DNA of 64,000 nt, taken from Actinomycetales bacterium (GTDB taxonomy: Bacteria > Actinomycetota > Actinomycetes > S36-B12). Below the pieces are notes generated by a model. That model did not search any database. It was not told the DNA's origin and saw nothing but the letters and a program-made list of their open reading frames with translations. The DNA is taken from positions 1-64,000 of the forward strand of contig JAGWXF010000003.1 of assembly GCA_018970025.1 (NCBI GenBank), read 5' to 3'. The stretch's first letter is position 1, and each line of letters starts with the position of its first letter. A program made the position numbers and the translations under genes. This document shows positions 16,570 through 26,657 of this stretch, piece after piece.

Positions 16570-17862
16570 GTGCCCGCGTCTGCCGACGTCGTCATCGTCG
16601 GGGCCGGCCTGGCCGGCCTGTGCGCCGCGCGGCAGCTGGCCATCCACGGCGCTGACGTGCTGCTGCTGGAGGCGGCGGATGCCGTCGGCGGGCGGGTTCG
16701 CACTGACGCCGTCGATGGGCTGCTGCTGGATCGGGGGTTCCAGCTGCACAACCCGGCCTACCCCGAGGCCGCACGCGTGCTCGATCACCAGGCACTGGAC
16801 CTGCGGGCATTCGTGCCCGGGGTGGTCGTATCGACGGCAGGCGGCCGCTACCGGCTCGGCGATCCACGTCGCCAGCCCGGCTGGGCGCTGGACGCAGCCA
16901 GACCGGCAACCGGCTCCTGGCCGGCCAAGGCCAGGTTCGCCCGCCATGCCTGGCAGACAGCCCGGGGATCCGTCCCGTCAATCCTGGCCGAGGAGGACGT
17001 CTCCGCCGAGGTCGCCCTGCGCTCCATCGGCGTCGACGACGCCCTGCTGGAGCGCGTCCTGCGCCCCTTCCTGGCCGGGGTGTTCCTCGACCCCTCCCTG
17101 CAGACCTCTCGCCGATTCATGGACCTCATCCTGCGCGCGTTCGTCCGTGGCCGTCCGGGCGTGCCTGCGCGCGGCATGCAGGCCATCCCGGAGCAGCTGC
17201 GCGATGCGCTGCCGCCGGGCGTGCTTCGCCTCGGAGCGTCGGTCCAGCAGATCGGATCGGGTCATGTCAGCGCCGATGGCGAGCGCATTGCCGCCCGAGC
17301 GGTACTCGTGGCAACCGATCCCGCGGCCGCAGCACGACTGGTGCCGGGCCTGTCAGTCCCGCAGGGCCACGGAGTGACCACCTGGTATCACCTGGCCGAC
17401 TGCCCGGCCGAGCGCATCACCGACGGACGGCCCGTGCTGGTCGTCGACGGGGATCGCCGCGGGCCGGTCATCAACTCGGTGGCCATCACCCATGCCGCCC
17501 CCGACTATGCCAGCGACGGACGCGTGCTGGTGTCGTCATCGGTCCTGGGCACCGTGCCGACGGCACAGGACGAGCGCGCCGTCCGCGAGCACCTGGCCCT
17601 CATGCACCAGGTGAACACCAGCAACTGGCAGCCGGTCACCCACTATCCGATCGCGTACGCGCTCCCGGCGATGATGCCGCCCCTGCAGGTGCGGCGCCCG
17701 GTCGACCTCGGCGATGGGCTGTTCATTGCCGGCGACCATCGCGACACGGCGTCGATCCAGGGAGCGATGGTCAGCGGTCGGCGGGCCGCCGATGCCATCC
17801 TCGCCCGCCTCGGACTGCCCCGAGAGCCCGGCAGGCCTGGGCTGCCTACGATGGCCGGGTGA
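16570..17862 (+). CDS. FAD-dependent amine-oxidase/protoporphyrinogen-oxidase-like protein
   Basis: 430 residues. An N-terminal FAD-binding motif [16 protein letters not shown] (residues 8-23) is followed by [23 protein letters not shown], as in flavin amine oxidases and phytoene desaturase relatives. The C-terminal FAD motif is [15 protein letters not shown]-like, followed by [14 protein letters not shown]. The substrate cannot be told from sequence. GTG start 16570 lies directly after the epimerase gene and its stop overlaps the lipB start. Confidence 0.8.
   Translation: MPASADVVIVGAGLAGLCAARQLAIHGADVLLLEAADAVGGRVRTDAVDGLLLDRGFQLHNPAYPEAARVLDHQALDLRAFVPGVVVSTAGGRYRLGDPRRQPGWALDAARPATGSWPAKARFARHAWQTARGSVPSILAEEDVSAEVALRSIGVDDALLERVLRPFLAGVFLDPSLQTSRRFMDLILRAFVRGRPGVPARGMQAIPEQLRDALPPGVLRLGASVQQIGSGHVSADGERIAARAVLVATDPAAAARLVPGLSVPQGHGVTTWYHLADCPAERITDGRPVLVVDGDRRGPVINSVAITHAAPDYASDGRVLVSSSVLGTVPTAQDERAVREHLALMHQVNTSNWQPVTHYPIAYALPAMMPPLQVRRPVDLGDGLFIAGDHRDTASIQGAMVSGRRAADAILARLGLPREPGRPGLPTMAG
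17847..17852 (+). promoter_or_regulatory. -10 box for leaderless lipB inside the upstream gene
   Basis: TACGAT followed after exactly six bases by GTG 17859, inside the last codons of the FAD oxidoreductase gene. lipB may therefore be transcribed separately as well as by read-through. Confidence 0.5.
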
Positions 17863-18527
17863 CTGCTCCGGCCCCGAGCCCTGCCACCCTGGACGTGCAG
17901 CTCCTCGGACTCGGCGCGGAGCCCGTGGACTACCTCGACGGGTGGGAGCTGCAGCGACGCGTGCACGCCGAGGTGCTGCAGGGCACTCGTCCGGACACCC
18001 TGCTGCTGCTGGAGCATGCCCCGGTCTACACGGCCGGCCGGCGCACCGAGCCGCATGAGCGGCCCTTCGATGGCACCCCGGTCATCGATGTCGATCGCGG
18101 CGGGAAGATCACCTGGCATGGGCCTGGGCAGCTCGTCGGGTACCCCATCATCGCCCTGCCCGATCCCATCGATGTCGTGGCCCACGTGCGGCGGATCGAG
18201 TCGATGCTGATCGATGCCTGCGGCGACCTCGGCGTGCCGACCACCCGGGTCGACGGGCGAAGCGGCGTCTGGGTGCCTGCCGACGATCGCGGTCCTGACC
18301 GCAAGATCGCCGCGATCGGCATCCGGGTGGCCCAGGGGGTCACGATGCATGGCTTCGCCCTCAACTGCGACTGCGACCTCGGCTGGTTCGGCCGGATCGT
18401 CCCGTGCGGCATCGTCGACGCCGGGGTGACGTCCCTCAGCAAGGAAGCCGGCCGCGAGATCACGGTCGCCGACGCCGTGCCGCTGGTGACCGACCGACTG
18501 GCCTGCTTGCTGGACTGGGACAGCTGA
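17859..18527 (+). CDS. lipB: Octanoyltransferase (lipoate biosynthesis)
   Basis: 222 residues. It moves octanoate from octanoyl-ACP to the lipoyl domain lysine of E2 and H proteins. Motifs are [15 protein letters not shown], the acyl-chain pocket [18 protein letters not shown] near residue 78, the catalytic lysine in [10 protein letters not shown] and the thioester-forming cysteine in [16 protein letters not shown] 17859 overlaps the previous stop as GTGA. lipA follows after 20 bp. Confidence 0.95.
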   Translation: MTAPAPSPATLDVQLLGLGAEPVDYLDGWELQRRVHAEVLQGTRPDTLLLLEHAPVYTAGRRTEPHERPFDGTPVIDVDRGGKITWHGPGQLVGYPIIALPDPIDVVAHVRRIESMLIDACGDLGVPTTRVDGRSGVWVPADDRGPDRKIAAIGIRVAQGVTMHGFALNCDCDLGWFGRIVPCGIVDAGVTSLSKEAGREITVADAVPLVTDRLACLLDWDS

Positions 18528-18535
18528 GCACGGCA

Positions 18536-18541
18536 TAGGCT
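18536..18541 (+). promoter_or_regulatory. -10 box for leaderless lipA
   Basis: TAGGCT ends six bases before GTG 18548; no ribosome-binding site is present. Confidence 0.5.
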
Positions 18542-18547
18542 TGCCGC

Positions 18548-19513
18548 GTGACCGCCCAGGACAGCATCGTGCACACCGACGAGCAGGGCCGGCGACTGCT
18601 GCGCATCGAGGCACGCAATGCCGAGGTCCCGATCGAGCGCAAGCCTGAGTGGATCAGGACCCGCCTGCGCACCGGCCCGCAGTTCCAGCAGATCGATGCC
18701 CTGGTCAGGCGGGAGGGCCTGCACACGGTCTGCCAGGAGGCCGGCTGCCCGAACATCTACGAATGCTGGGAGGATCGCGAGGCGACCTTCCTCATCGGCG
18801 GGGAGCAGTGCACCCGTCGATGCGACTTCTGCCAGATCGACACCGGCCGGCCCGCCGCCCTGGATCCGGACGAGCCGCGACGCGTGGCCGAGTCGGTCCG
18901 CAGCATGCAGCTTCGCTACGCGACCATTACCGGAGTCGCCCGCGACGACCTCCCGGATGAGGGAGCGTGGCTCTACGCCGAGACGGTCCGCCAGGTCACC
19001 GCGCTCGATCCGCAGCCCCGGGTCGAGGTCCTGATCCCGGACTTCTCCGGCAGGGCCGAACTGCTGTCCGAGGTCTTCAGCGCGCGACCGTCAGTCCTGG
19101 CGCACAACCTCGAGACCGTGCCGCGTATCTTCAAGCGGATCCGGCCGGCGTTCTCCTATGAGCGAAGCCTGGGCGTCATCACCATGGCGCAGGAGGCGGG
19201 CCTGATCACCAAGAGCAACCTGATCCTGGGCCTGGGCGAGGACATCCCCGAGGTCCACCAGGCACTGCGGGACCTGCGAGCGGCCGGCTGCGACCTAGTG
19301 ACGATCACCCAGTACCTGCGGCCCAGTGCCCGGCACCATCCGGTGGATCGCTGGGTCCGTCCGGAGGAGTTCATCGAGCTGGCGGAGGTGGCGAAGGCGC
19401 TCGGGTTCGCGGGCGTCATGAGCGGGCCGCTGGTTCGATCGAGCTATCGAGCCGGTCGGCTCTACGAGCAGGCGATGGCCGCCCGACCCACAAGGGTCAC
19501 GGCAGCCGGCTGA
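18548..19513 (+). CDS. lipA: Lipoyl synthase, radical SAM enzyme
   Basis: 321 residues, full length. It inserts two sulfurs into protein-bound octanoate. The auxiliary cluster motif [12 protein letters not shown] is near residues 61-72 and the radical-SAM motif CTRRCDFCQ near 91. SAM-binding stretches [11 protein letters not shown] and [10 protein letters not shown] follow, and the C-terminal auxiliary-cluster serine region GPLVRSSY closes the protein. It works with the upstream lipB to mature the E2 encoded nearby. Confidence 0.96.
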   Translation: MTAQDSIVHTDEQGRRLLRIEARNAEVPIERKPEWIRTRLRTGPQFQQIDALVRREGLHTVCQEAGCPNIYECWEDREATFLIGGEQCTRRCDFCQIDTGRPAALDPDEPRRVAESVRSMQLRYATITGVARDDLPDEGAWLYAETVRQVTALDPQPRVEVLIPDFSGRAELLSEVFSARPSVLAHNLETVPRIFKRIRPAFSYERSLGVITMAQEAGLITKSNLILGLGEDIPEVHQALRDLRAAGCDLVTITQYLRPSARHHPVDRWVRPEEFIELAEVAKALGFAGVMSGPLVRSSYRAGRLYEQAMAARPTRVTAAG

Positions 19514-19527
19514 CATAGGAGGAACGC

Positions 19528-20202
19528 ATGTTCGCGAAGATCCGCAGCACCCTGTCCTCCATCGGGCAGAACTGGGCGATGACCCAGAGGCGCTACCCGA
19601 CGCTCCCGCTGGAGGTCGGAGGGTTCTTCCTGCTCGCGGTCGTCGTCGTGGGCGCACCGGTGACGTACTTCCTCAACTGGCCGTCGGCCCTGCTGGTCGC
19701 CCTGCCGCTCGGCCTGCTGGCCGGGACGTTCTGGTTCAGCCGCCGTGCGATGCGGGCTGCATACGGCCAGGTGGAAGGCCAGCCCGGGGCAGCCGCCGCC
19801 GTCATCGGCTCCCTGCGGGGCGGGTGGCTCGTAACGCCCGGCGTAGCCGTCAACAAGAACCAGGACATCGTCAGCCGGGTCGTCGGCAAGCCTGGTGTGA
19901 TCCTGGTCTCCGAGGGACCAAGCACCAGGGTCGTCCACCTGCTCGCCAATGAGCGCAAGAAGACGGCTCGCTGGCTGCCGGATATCCCGATCTACGAGAT
20001 CCAGGTCGGCAATGAGCCCGGTCAGGTCACCCTGCTGAAGCTGCAGCGAGCGCTCACCAGGCTTCCCCGGAACCTGCGCGGCGGGGAGGTCACCGAGGTC
20101 AGGCGGCGCCTGGACGCGGTGAGCCAGCATGCCAATCCGCTGCCCATCCCCAAGGGCCCGATGCCCACGAGCGCCCGGCAGGTGCGGCGCCAGCGTTCCT
20201 AG
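19528..20202 (+). CDS. DUF4191 membrane protein
   Basis: 224 residues of a conserved actinobacterial family of unknown function that regularly follows lipA. Two adjacent membrane helices lie near residues 33-70 (GGFFLLAVVVVGAPVTYFL and LLVALPLGLLAGTFWF). The cytoplasmic remainder has GGWLVTPGVAVNKNQDIVSRVVG and a basic tail. ATG 19528 has TAGGAGG seven bases upstream. Its stop overlaps the stop of the convergent RDD gene by two bases. Confidence 0.85.
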   Translation: MFAKIRSTLSSIGQNWAMTQRRYPTLPLEVGGFFLLAVVVVGAPVTYFLNWPSALLVALPLGLLAGTFWFSRRAMRAAYGQVEGQPGAAAAVIGSLRGGWLVTPGVAVNKNQDIVSRVVGKPGVILVSEGPSTRVVHLLANERKKTARWLPDIPIYEIQVGNEPGQVTLLKLQRALTRLPRNLRGGEVTEVRRRLDAVSQHANPLPIPKGPMPTSARQVRRQRS

Positions 20203-20612
20203 CGGGGCAGCTCGCGCCGGGCGATGATCACGACACTGCCGACGGCGCGATCATGCAGCCCGCGGCCGTTGCCGTCGTACACCACCGCAGGGATGACCAG
20301 GCAGATCAGGGCCGTGCGCAGGGCAATGCGCCACAGCGCCAGCCGGCCTCCGTCCAGGCGGACGACCCTGATGCCCACGATCCGCTGGCCGAAGGATGAC
20401 CCGGTGAGCCAGGTGAGGATGATCACCTCGGCCGCGAACACGGCGAGCACCCCGAAGGAGTACTCGTCCGACAGGTACCCCAGCCCCGAGAATGCCAGAC
20501 GGGCGATCAGCAGGCTGGCCAGCCAGTCGATCGCCAGTGCGCCCAGGCGTCGCCACAGGCCCGCGACCTCGCCGGGCATGGGGCGCTCCTCGGTCGCGGC
20601 ACGCTCGGACAT
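20199..20612 (-). CDS. RDD-family membrane protein
   Basis: 137 residues. The RDD signature appears as [16 protein letters not shown], then helices and [18 protein letters not shown], ending with [17 protein letters not shown] proteins are small membrane proteins of mostly unknown role. The ATG at 20612 follows TACGGT by seven bases (leaderless); an alternative GTG at 20630 exists. It is divergent from glnA and shares the intergenic region that holds the GlnR-like site. Confidence 0.85.
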   Translation of the reverse strand: MSERAATEERPMPGEVAGLWRRLGALAIDWLASLLIARLAFSGLGYLSDEYSFGVLAVFAAEVIILTWLTGSSFGQRIVGIRVVRLDGGRLALWRIALRTALICLVIPAVVYDGNGRGLHDRAVGSVVIIARRELPR

Positions 20613-20636
20613 GTCGACCACCGTACCCACAGCCGG

Positions 20637-20674
20637 TTAACGCCGCCGAAACAAACGAGATACCCCCCGGACAC
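20637..20674 (+). promoter_or_regulatory. GlnR-type operator with four half-sites upstream of glnA
   Basis: TTAAC-n6-GAAAC-n6-GATAC-n6-GACAC, that is alternating gTnAc and GaAAc-like half-sites each separated by exactly six bases. This is the layout known for GlnR boxes in actinobacteria. It ends ten bases before the -10 box TACAGT, so the box is centred near -42, a position suited to activation. No glnR gene is in the window. Confidence 0.65.
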
Positions 20675-20684
20675 GGCCCCTGCC

Positions 20685-20690
20685 TACAGT
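20685..20690 (+). promoter_or_regulatory. Candidate -10 box of glnA
   Basis: TACAGT, about 73 bp upstream of ATG 20763 and directly after the GlnR-like box. No good -35 element, as expected for an activator-dependent promoter. Confidence 0.5.
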
Positions 20691-20762
20691 GAACATGCCT
20701 GGATTTCCGGGCGTCAAGCGAGGCGAGCCCCACGAGGGCACCAGACGCACCACGGAGGTGTC

Positions 20763-22187
20763 ATGTTCAGCAACAAGGACGAAGTCCTCAGGTTCATCAA
20801 GGACGAGGGAGTGCAGTTCGTCGACGTCAGGTTCGTCGACCTGCCCGGTGTCATGCAGCACTTCAATACGCCGGCTGAGTCGTTCACGGCCGACGTCTTC
20901 GACGACGGCCTGATGTTCGACGGCTCGTCGATCCGCGGCTTCCAGGCGATCCACGAGTCCGACATGAAGCTGATCCCCGACCCGTCGACGGCATTCATCG
21001 ACCCGTTCCGATCAGCAAAGACGCTGGTCATAAACTTCTCGATCCGCGACCCGTTCACCGATGAGCCCTACAGCCGCGATCCGCGCAACGTGGCTGCCAA
21101 GGCCGAGGCGTACCTCGCATCCACCGGCATCGCCGACACCGTGTACTTCGGCCCGGAGGCCGAGTTCTACGTCTTCGACGACGTCCGCTTCGAGACTCGT
21201 CAGAATGCCGGCTACTACTTCATCGACTCCATCGAGGGCGCATGGAACACCGGTCGCGTGGAGGACGGCGGCAACCGCGGCTACAAGACCCGCTACAAGG
21301 GCGGTTACTTCCCCGTCCCGCCGGTCGACCACTTCGCCGACATCCGCGACGACATGGTCACCAAGCTCATGCAGGTCGGCCTGCAGGTCGAGCGGTCGCA
21401 CCACGAGGTCGGCACCGCCGGCCAGGGCGAGATCAACTACAAGTTCAATACCCTGCTGCATGCCGCCGACGAGGTCATGCTCTTCAAGTACGTCATCAAG
21501 AACGTCGCCTGGGCGCACGGCAAGAGCGCGACCTTCATGCCCAAGCCGCTGTTCGGCGATAACGGCTCGGGCATGCACTGCCACCAGTCCCTGTGGAAGG
21601 CCGGAGAGCCGCTCTTCTACGACGAGCGCGGCTATGGCGGCCTGTCTGACCTGGCCCGGTGGTACATCGGCGGGCTCCTGCACCACGCGCCCTCGCTGCT
21701 GGCATTCACCAACCCGACGGTCAATAGCTACCACCGCCTGGTGCCCGGCTTCGAGGCGCCGGTGAACCTGGTCTACTCGGCCCGCAACCGCTCGGCCTGC
21801 ATCCGCATCCCCGTCACCGGCAACTCCCCCAAGGCCAAGCGCCTGGAGTTCCGGGTCCCTGACCCGTCCAGCAACCCCTATCTGGCCTTCTCGGCTCAGC
21901 TGATGGCCGGCCTGGACGGCATCCGGAACAAGATCGAGCCGCTGGCGCCCGTCGACAAGGACCTCTACGAGCTGCCGCCCGACGAGCACGCGGCAATCCC
22001 GCAGGTCCCCGGCTCGCTGCCCGCGGTCCTCGATGCCCTCGATCAGGACAACGAGTACCTGCAGGCCGGCGGGGTCTTCCCGAGCGACCTGATCGAGACC
22101 TGGATCGACTACAAGCGCGCCAACGAGGTGGACCCGATTCGCCTGCGGCCACACCCGCACGAGTTCGAGCTCTACTACGACATCTGA
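20763..22187 (+). CDS. glnA: Glutamine synthetase type I (GlnA1), adenylylatable
   Basis: 474 residues, the full GSI-beta length. It makes glutamine from glutamate, ammonia and ATP as a dodecamer. Conserved motifs are [17 protein letters not shown] near residue 52, the metal-site [24 protein letters not shown]-like at [13 protein letters not shown], and the Arg loop [12 protein letters not shown]. Tyr402 in [10 protein letters not shown] is the expected adenylylation site for the GlnE encoded nearby. GGAGG-like GGAGGTGTC precedes the start. It is preceded by a GlnR-type box and followed by a strong hairpin. Confidence 0.96.
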   Translation: MFSNKDEVLRFIKDEGVQFVDVRFVDLPGVMQHFNTPAESFTADVFDDGLMFDGSSIRGFQAIHESDMKLIPDPSTAFIDPFRSAKTLVINFSIRDPFTDEPYSRDPRNVAAKAEAYLASTGIADTVYFGPEAEFYVFDDVRFETRQNAGYYFIDSIEGAWNTGRVEDGGNRGYKTRYKGGYFPVPPVDHFADIRDDMVTKLMQVGLQVERSHHEVGTAGQGEINYKFNTLLHAADEVMLFKYVIKNVAWAHGKSATFMPKPLFGDNGSGMHCHQSLWKAGEPLFYDERGYGGLSDLARWYIGGLLHHAPSLLAFTNPTVNSYHRLVPGFEAPVNLVYSARNRSACIRIPVTGNSPKAKRLEFRVPDPSSNPYLAFSAQLMAGLDGIRNKIEPLAPVDKDLYELPPDEHAAIPQVPGSLPAVLDALDQDNEYLQAGGVFPSDLIETWIDYKRANEVDPIRLRPHPHEFELYYDI

Positions 22188-22253
22188 TCGACCAGCGAGC
22201 TCTATCGCGCGCGGCCCGAACTTCCCGCGTCGATTCGCCTCGCGCAGGGAAAC

Positions 22254-22285
22254 GCATCGGGGCGGCCATTCGGCCGCCCCGATGC
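22254..22285 (+). terminator. Strong hairpin after glnA
   Basis: A perfect 14-bp stem GCATCGGGGCGGCC with loop ATTC, 67 bp after the glnA stop. There is no long T tract, which is common for GC-rich actinobacterial terminators. Confidence 0.75.
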
Positions 22286-22359
22286 CTGTTCATGCGCCAG
22301 AGGCGTCAATCCCGCCGGATGAGGGCCTGGTGCAGCACACTTGAGCCTGTTATCCGACG

Positions 22360-22770
22360 ATGCAGGAGAAGGCGTTGACCATTACCCGGCAGGCCACCGT
22401 GCTCGTGCCTCGACCCCCGGGCTCGGTGAGCATCCCGCCGTCGGTCCCGGACCGACCCGGCACCGCACCGGCCGGGGTGCTGTTCGGCCAGCCCGAATAT
22501 GCCGGGACTCCTGCGTCCAGCCAGCCGACCTCTGCCCCTGCCCTCGAGCCGGTGACTGATGCGTGGTCCTGGCGCCGCGGACGCCACCGCGCGCGCGGAG
22601 GGTGGGGACTGCGATTCGCCGCCATCATCGCCTCGATCATCTGCCTGGGGGGAGCCCTGGGCGCCGGCTGGTCCGTGGGCGAGCGCTGGGCTCAGGACGA
22701 CGGCGAGAGCATCACCGCCCAGCTCACCCATTGGGTCGATGGAGTCCGGGACTGGGCTCTGGGCATGTGA
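22360..22770 (+). CDS. Small single-pass membrane protein of unknown function
   Basis: 136 residues. A Pro/Ser-rich N-terminal half (about 1-75) is followed by basic WRRGRHRARGGWGLR and one membrane helix (FAAIIASIICLGGALGAGW, about 87-105), then a short acidic end. I recognise no family. It stands alone between the glnA terminator and the convergent glnE gene. Coding is supported by the membrane helix and codon pattern rather than homology; the opposite strand is also open but gives only Arg/Gly-rich shadow sequence. Confidence 0.5.
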   Translation: MQEKALTITRQATVLVPRPPGSVSIPPSVPDRPGTAPAGVLFGQPEYAGTPASSQPTSAPALEPVTDAWSWRRGRHRARGGWGLRFAAIIASIICLGGALGAGWSVGERWAQDDGESITAQLTHWVDGVRDWALGM

Positions 22771-22801
22771 CGCCGAGCAGTCAGCAGACATGGCGGATCC
22801 C

Positions 22802-25800
22802 CTAGCCCGCCTGATAGAAAACCCGCTCCATCACCGCACGGGCGCGACGGGTGACGCGTCGATAGTCGTCCAGCAGCCGGCCCGCGTCGCCCATCGGGTA
22901 GCCGAGGATGGACGCGATGGCCCGCAGATCCCGGGCCTTCGTCGGAACCATGTCCGAGGCGGTGCCCCTGGCCAGCATGCTGGCGTTCCTGACCTGGCTG
23001 GCAAGCTCCCATGCACGGCGCAGGGACTGCGCGTCCGGCGAGTCGATCAATCCGGCTTCAGCTGCCGCGGCAAGAGCCGGGAGCGTCCGGGTGGTGCGAA
23101 GGCTCGGGATACGCCCGGCATGCTGCAGCTGCAGCAGCTGGACCACCCATTCCACGTCGCTAAGGCCGCCCCGGCCCAGCTTCGTGTGCAGGGCAGGGTC
23201 CGCCCCTCGTGGGAGCCGCTCGGACTCCATCCGGGCCTTGAGCCGGCGGACCTCGGTCGCAGCCTCCTCGCTGATGCCCTCCACGGGATACCGCAGGGGG
23301 TCGACCAGGCGGATGAACCGCTCGCCGAGGTCGTGGTCCCCTGCGATCGGGCGCGCGCGAAGCAGGGCCTGGGCCTCCCAGCCAGCGGACCAGCGCTCGT
23401 AGTACGCCGCATAGGACGCCAGCGAGCGGACCAGCGGTCCCTGCCGGCCCTCCGGGCGCAGGCCCGCATCGACGTCAAGCGGCGGATCGCTCGACGGCGC
23501 CATGAGCATCGCTCGCAGCTCATTGGCGATGGCGAAAGCCGCGGAGTTCGCCTCGGTGTCATCGACACCGTCGACAGCCTCGTAGACGAACATCACATCG
23601 ACGTCGCTGCCGAAGCCGAGCTCTGCGCCGCCGAGCCGGCCCATGCCGATCACGCTGAATCGGATGGTGCCGGGGGACGTGCCGGCGGCGCTGAGCGCCA
23701 CCTCAAGGGCACCGCTGATCGTGGCGACGGCCACATCTGACAGGGCATCGCCCGCCTGATCGATGCTGCTGGCATGCGTGAGCTGGGAGACTGCGAGCCG
23801 GAACAGCTCACGTCGACGAAGGGCCCGGACGGCGGCGACCGCGCCAGTGGGATCCTCATGCCGGGCAACCGCCGCGCGTGCCTCGGCCAGCAGCGCCTGG
23901 AGATCGCGCGGCCGCAGCTCGGCGTCATCGGCGAGCATCGTGACGGTCTCGGGCGCCCGCAGCAGCAGGTCCGTCGCGTAGCGGCTGCTGGCCAGCACCA
24001 GGGCCAGGCGCTCAGCGGCCAGCGACTCATCCCGCAGCAGCCGTAGGTACCAGTGCGTGGAGCCGAGCTCGTCGCTGACCCGGCGAAAGCCCAGCACCCC
24101 GGCATCCGGGTCGGGGCCGTCCGCGAACCAGCCCAGCATGACCGGAAGCAGGGTGCGCTGGATTGCCGCTCTCCTGCTCACCCCCCAGGTGAGCGCCTCC
24201 AGGTGCCGCAGTGCCCCGGCCGGATCCGCGTAGCCCAGGGCCAGCAGGCGCTCCTCGGCCGCCTGCGGCGTCAGTCGTGCCTGACCGGCATCGAGCCGGG
24301 CGACTGCCTGCAGCAGGGGGCGGTAGAAGAGCTTCTCGTGCAGCCGGCGCACTTCCCGCGCGTGGCGCTTCCATGCGGCCAGCAGGTCGGGTACCGGGTC
24401 AGACCGGTAACCCAGGGAGCGGCCGAGCCGCCGAAGGTCCGCCTCGGCTTCGGGCATGGTGTGGGTGCGGCGCAGGCGGTGCAGCTGCAGCCGATGCTCC
24501 AGGGTGCGCAGGAAGCGGTAGGCATCCGCCAGGGATGCGGCGTCGTCCCGTCCGACATAGCCCCAGACGGCAAGCGCCTCCAGCGCCACCAGCGTCGTGG
24601 GGCTGCGCAGCATGACGTCGCTTCGCCCATGCACGAGCTGGAGCAGCTGCACGCAGAACTCCACATCGCGCAGGCCGCCAGGGCCGAGCTTGAGCTCGCG
24701 GTCGGCGATCCGCGGCGGGACATTGGTCTCGACGCGGCGCCGCATCGCCTGCACATCCCCGACGAAGCCCTCGTGGTCCGCGGCACTCCACACGAACGGC
24801 GATACGGCATCGACGTACTCCTGGCCGAGCTCACGGTCACCTGCGACGGGCCTGGCCTTCAGCAGTGCCTGGTACTCCCATGTCTTGGCCCACCGCTGGT
24901 AGTAGTCGACGTGCGATGCAAGGGTCCGCACGAGCGCCCCCTGCCGACCCTCGGGTCGCAGGTTGGCATCGACCTCCCAGATCGTGCCTTCCGCGGTGAC
25001 CGCGCTGCAGGCACGCATCAGCCCGCTGGCGAGCGCGGTCGCGGTGCGCAGTGCGGCCGGCTCATCGAGTCCGGCGAGCCCTGAGTCTGCCTGCGCCACG
25101 AAGATCACGTCCACGTCGCTGACGTAGTTCAGCTCGCGTGCCCCGCACTTGCCCATGCCGATGACCGCGAGCCGGCATGGGGCCGTGTCGACCGGGAGCC
25201 CGGCGCGAGCGACGGCCAGGCCGGCTTCCAGCACGGCATCGGCCAGGTCCGTCAGCCAGGTCGCCACGGCGTCCATCTCGGCGAGCCCCGACAGGTCGCG
25301 TGCCGCAATGCCCAGCAGGCAGGTTCGATAGGCCACGCGCATGCGATCGAGCACATCCGGCCCGCTGCCGTCGGCGATCGGCTCGGGATGATCCGGATCC
25401 GCGCCGACGGACTCCAGCAGCACCCGCCTGGTCATGGTGCCCGACGGGGCCAGGCTCAGGGCGTCCGCATCGGCCAGGACGAGCCAGGCATCCGGATGCC
25501 GTACGAGGAAGTCACCCAGGGCCTCGGACATCCCCAGGACGTCCACCAGGCGCCCCATGGCATCGACGTCCACGCGCAGGCGATCAGCCATCCCCACGTC
25601 CGCTGGGCTGGCATCGAGCAGGCGGTCCAGGAGGATGAGGGCCTGGTCCGGGTCGGCCGCACCGGCCAGGGGTGCCAGGCGATCCAGGTCGCCACCGTCG
25701 GGACCCACCAGCCGGGCGAGGACGGGGCCGCTCACCAGCCTCTCGGCTCGATCGAGGTCGATCAGCCCCAGGCGCGCCAATGACGTCCGCGGCGACACCG

Positions 25801-25810
25801 ATCGGCTCAT
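22802..25810 (-). CDS. glnE: Bifunctional glutamine synthetase adenylyltransferase/adenylyl-removing enzyme
   Basis: About 1002 residues. GlnE adds and removes AMP on the GlnA tyrosine in response to nitrogen status. Two nucleotidyltransferase modules are visible: the N-terminal adenylyl-removing one with GMGKCGARELNYVSDVDVIF near residue 217, and the C-terminal adenylylating one with GMGRLGGAELGFGSDVDVMF near 722. Each is followed by LRPEGRQGxLVR and a helical GlnD-like region with KLGxGGLxDVE. Start ATG 25810 leaves 28 bp after the GATase gene; a GTG at 25867 would overlap it. Its target glnA lies just downstream, convergent. Confidence 0.95.
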   Translation of the reverse strand: MSRSVSPRTSLARLGLIDLDRAERLVSGPVLARLVGPDGGDLDRLAPLAGAADPDQALILLDRLLDASPADVGMADRLRVDVDAMGRLVDVLGMSEALGDFLVRHPDAWLVLADADALSLAPSGTMTRRVLLESVGADPDHPEPIADGSGPDVLDRMRVAYRTCLLGIAARDLSGLAEMDAVATWLTDLADAVLEAGLAVARAGLPVDTAPCRLAVIGMGKCGARELNYVSDVDVIFVAQADSGLAGLDEPAALRTATALASGLMRACSAVTAEGTIWEVDANLRPEGRQGALVRTLASHVDYYQRWAKTWEYQALLKARPVAGDRELGQEYVDAVSPFVWSAADHEGFVGDVQAMRRRVETNVPPRIADRELKLGPGGLRDVEFCVQLLQLVHGRSDVMLRSPTTLVALEALAVWGYVGRDDAASLADAYRFLRTLEHRLQLHRLRRTHTMPEAEADLRRLGRSLGYRSDPVPDLLAAWKRHAREVRRLHEKLFYRPLLQAVARLDAGQARLTPQAAEERLLALGYADPAGALRHLEALTWGVSRRAAIQRTLLPVMLGWFADGPDPDAGVLGFRRVSDELGSTHWYLRLLRDESLAAERLALVLASSRYATDLLLRAPETVTMLADDAELRPRDLQALLAEARAAVARHEDPTGAVAAVRALRRRELFRLAVSQLTHASSIDQAGDALSDVAVATISGALEVALSAAGTSPGTIRFSVIGMGRLGGAELGFGSDVDVMFVYEAVDGVDDTEANSAAFAIANELRAMLMAPSSDPPLDVDAGLRPEGRQGPLVRSLASYAAYYERWSAGWEAQALLRARPIAGDHDLGERFIRLVDPLRYPVEGISEEAATEVRRLKARMESERLPRGADPALHTKLGRGGLSDVEWVVQLLQLQHAGRIPSLRTTRTLPALAAAAEAGLIDSPDAQSLRRAWELASQVRNASMLARGTASDMVPTKARDLRAIASILGYPMGDAGRLLDDYRRVTRRARAVMERVFYQAG

Positions 25811-25838
25811 GGTCGCGCGGGCCTGACGGTCCGGCTGC

Positions 25839-26657
25839 TCATGATCCGGGCGTGTGCTCACCGGCACGGGCCCACACCTGGTCGCACCAGGCGCGGGTCA
25901 TCGGACGCCATGCGCGGATCAGATCATCACATGCCTGCCGAACCTCGGCTGCGGCCTGCCGCGGATCCCGGCCCGACCTGACCAGCGCCTCGTCGTCGGC
26001 TACCGCCCAGCTGTCGAAGGTCTGTGGGTCGACCTCCGGGTGCAGCTGCAGGCCGTAGGCAGCCGATCCGACGCGAAACCCCTGCACACGGCAGGCATCG
26101 TTGGTGAGCAGCAGTACCGCGCCATCGGGCAGGACGGTGATGTGGTCCTGATGCCACTGCGCGGCGGGTATCCGGTCGCTTGGGGCATCGATCGAGGAGA
26201 TCACCGGGTCGTCCCAGGACTCCTCGGTCCGCATGACATACGACAGCCCGACCTCCGCGACCGGGCCGAGCTCCACCCGCCCCCCGCCCGCTGCCGCCAG
26301 CAGCTGCGCGCCCAGGCAGAGCCCGAGCACCGGCACCCCGGCACCGACGGCATCCGCAAGGAGCGCGCGCTCGTGCGGCAGCCAAGGAGCGACGTCATCG
26401 TCCATGGCACCCATGGCGCCACCGAGCGCGAGCACCCCGCTGACGCCGTCGGGGACTGCAGCGGGAACCTCGTCGCCATCCCAGCCGCGGACGACGCGGA
26501 CCTCGATGCCGCATTCCTCGATCCACTCGCCGACCCACAGCGGCTGATCGGCTGCCTCATTCTCGATCGCCAGGACGATCGGCCGCCCGCTGACGGCCGG
26601 CTGCGACGAAGCGGGCGGGTGGGTCGGATCGCTTGCAGGGTGGCTCGGATCGCTCAC
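25839..26657 (-). CDS. Class I glutamine amidotransferase-like protein
   Basis: About 272 residues. The triad of the class I GATase fold is visible: nucleophile Cys near residue 112 in VLGLCLGAQLLA and the His-x-Glu pair in GLQLHPEVD near 205. GGAMGAMDDDVAPWLPHE is also typical of GMP-synthase-like stand-alone GATases. The mature fold begins near PIVLAIENE after a repetitive SDPSHPASDPTHP leader, so the N-terminus is uncertain. GTG 26657 overlaps the glnA2 stop as GTGA. The pairing suggests hydrolysis of a gamma-glutamyl compound made by GlnA2, which is inference only. Confidence 0.75.
   Translation of the reverse strand: MSDPSHPASDPTHPPASSQPAVSGRPIVLAIENEAADQPLWVGEWIEECGIEVRVVRGWDGDEVPAAVPDGVSGVLALGGAMGAMDDDVAPWLPHERALLADAVGAGVPVLGLCLGAQLLAAAGGGRVELGPVAEVGLSYVMRTEESWDDPVISSIDAPSDRIPAAQWHQDHITVLPDGAVLLLTNDACRVQGFRVGSAAYGLQLHPEVDPQTFDSWAVADDEALVRSGRDPRQAAAEVRQACDDLIRAWRPMTRAWCDQVWARAGEHTPGS

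Noticed and set aside
22306-22791. Minus-strand open frame of 161 codons opposite the 22360 gene
   Set aside because: Composition is typical of shadow frames (Arg, Gly, Ser, Pro), without a hydrophobic or conserved segment; the plus strand has a clean membrane helix.
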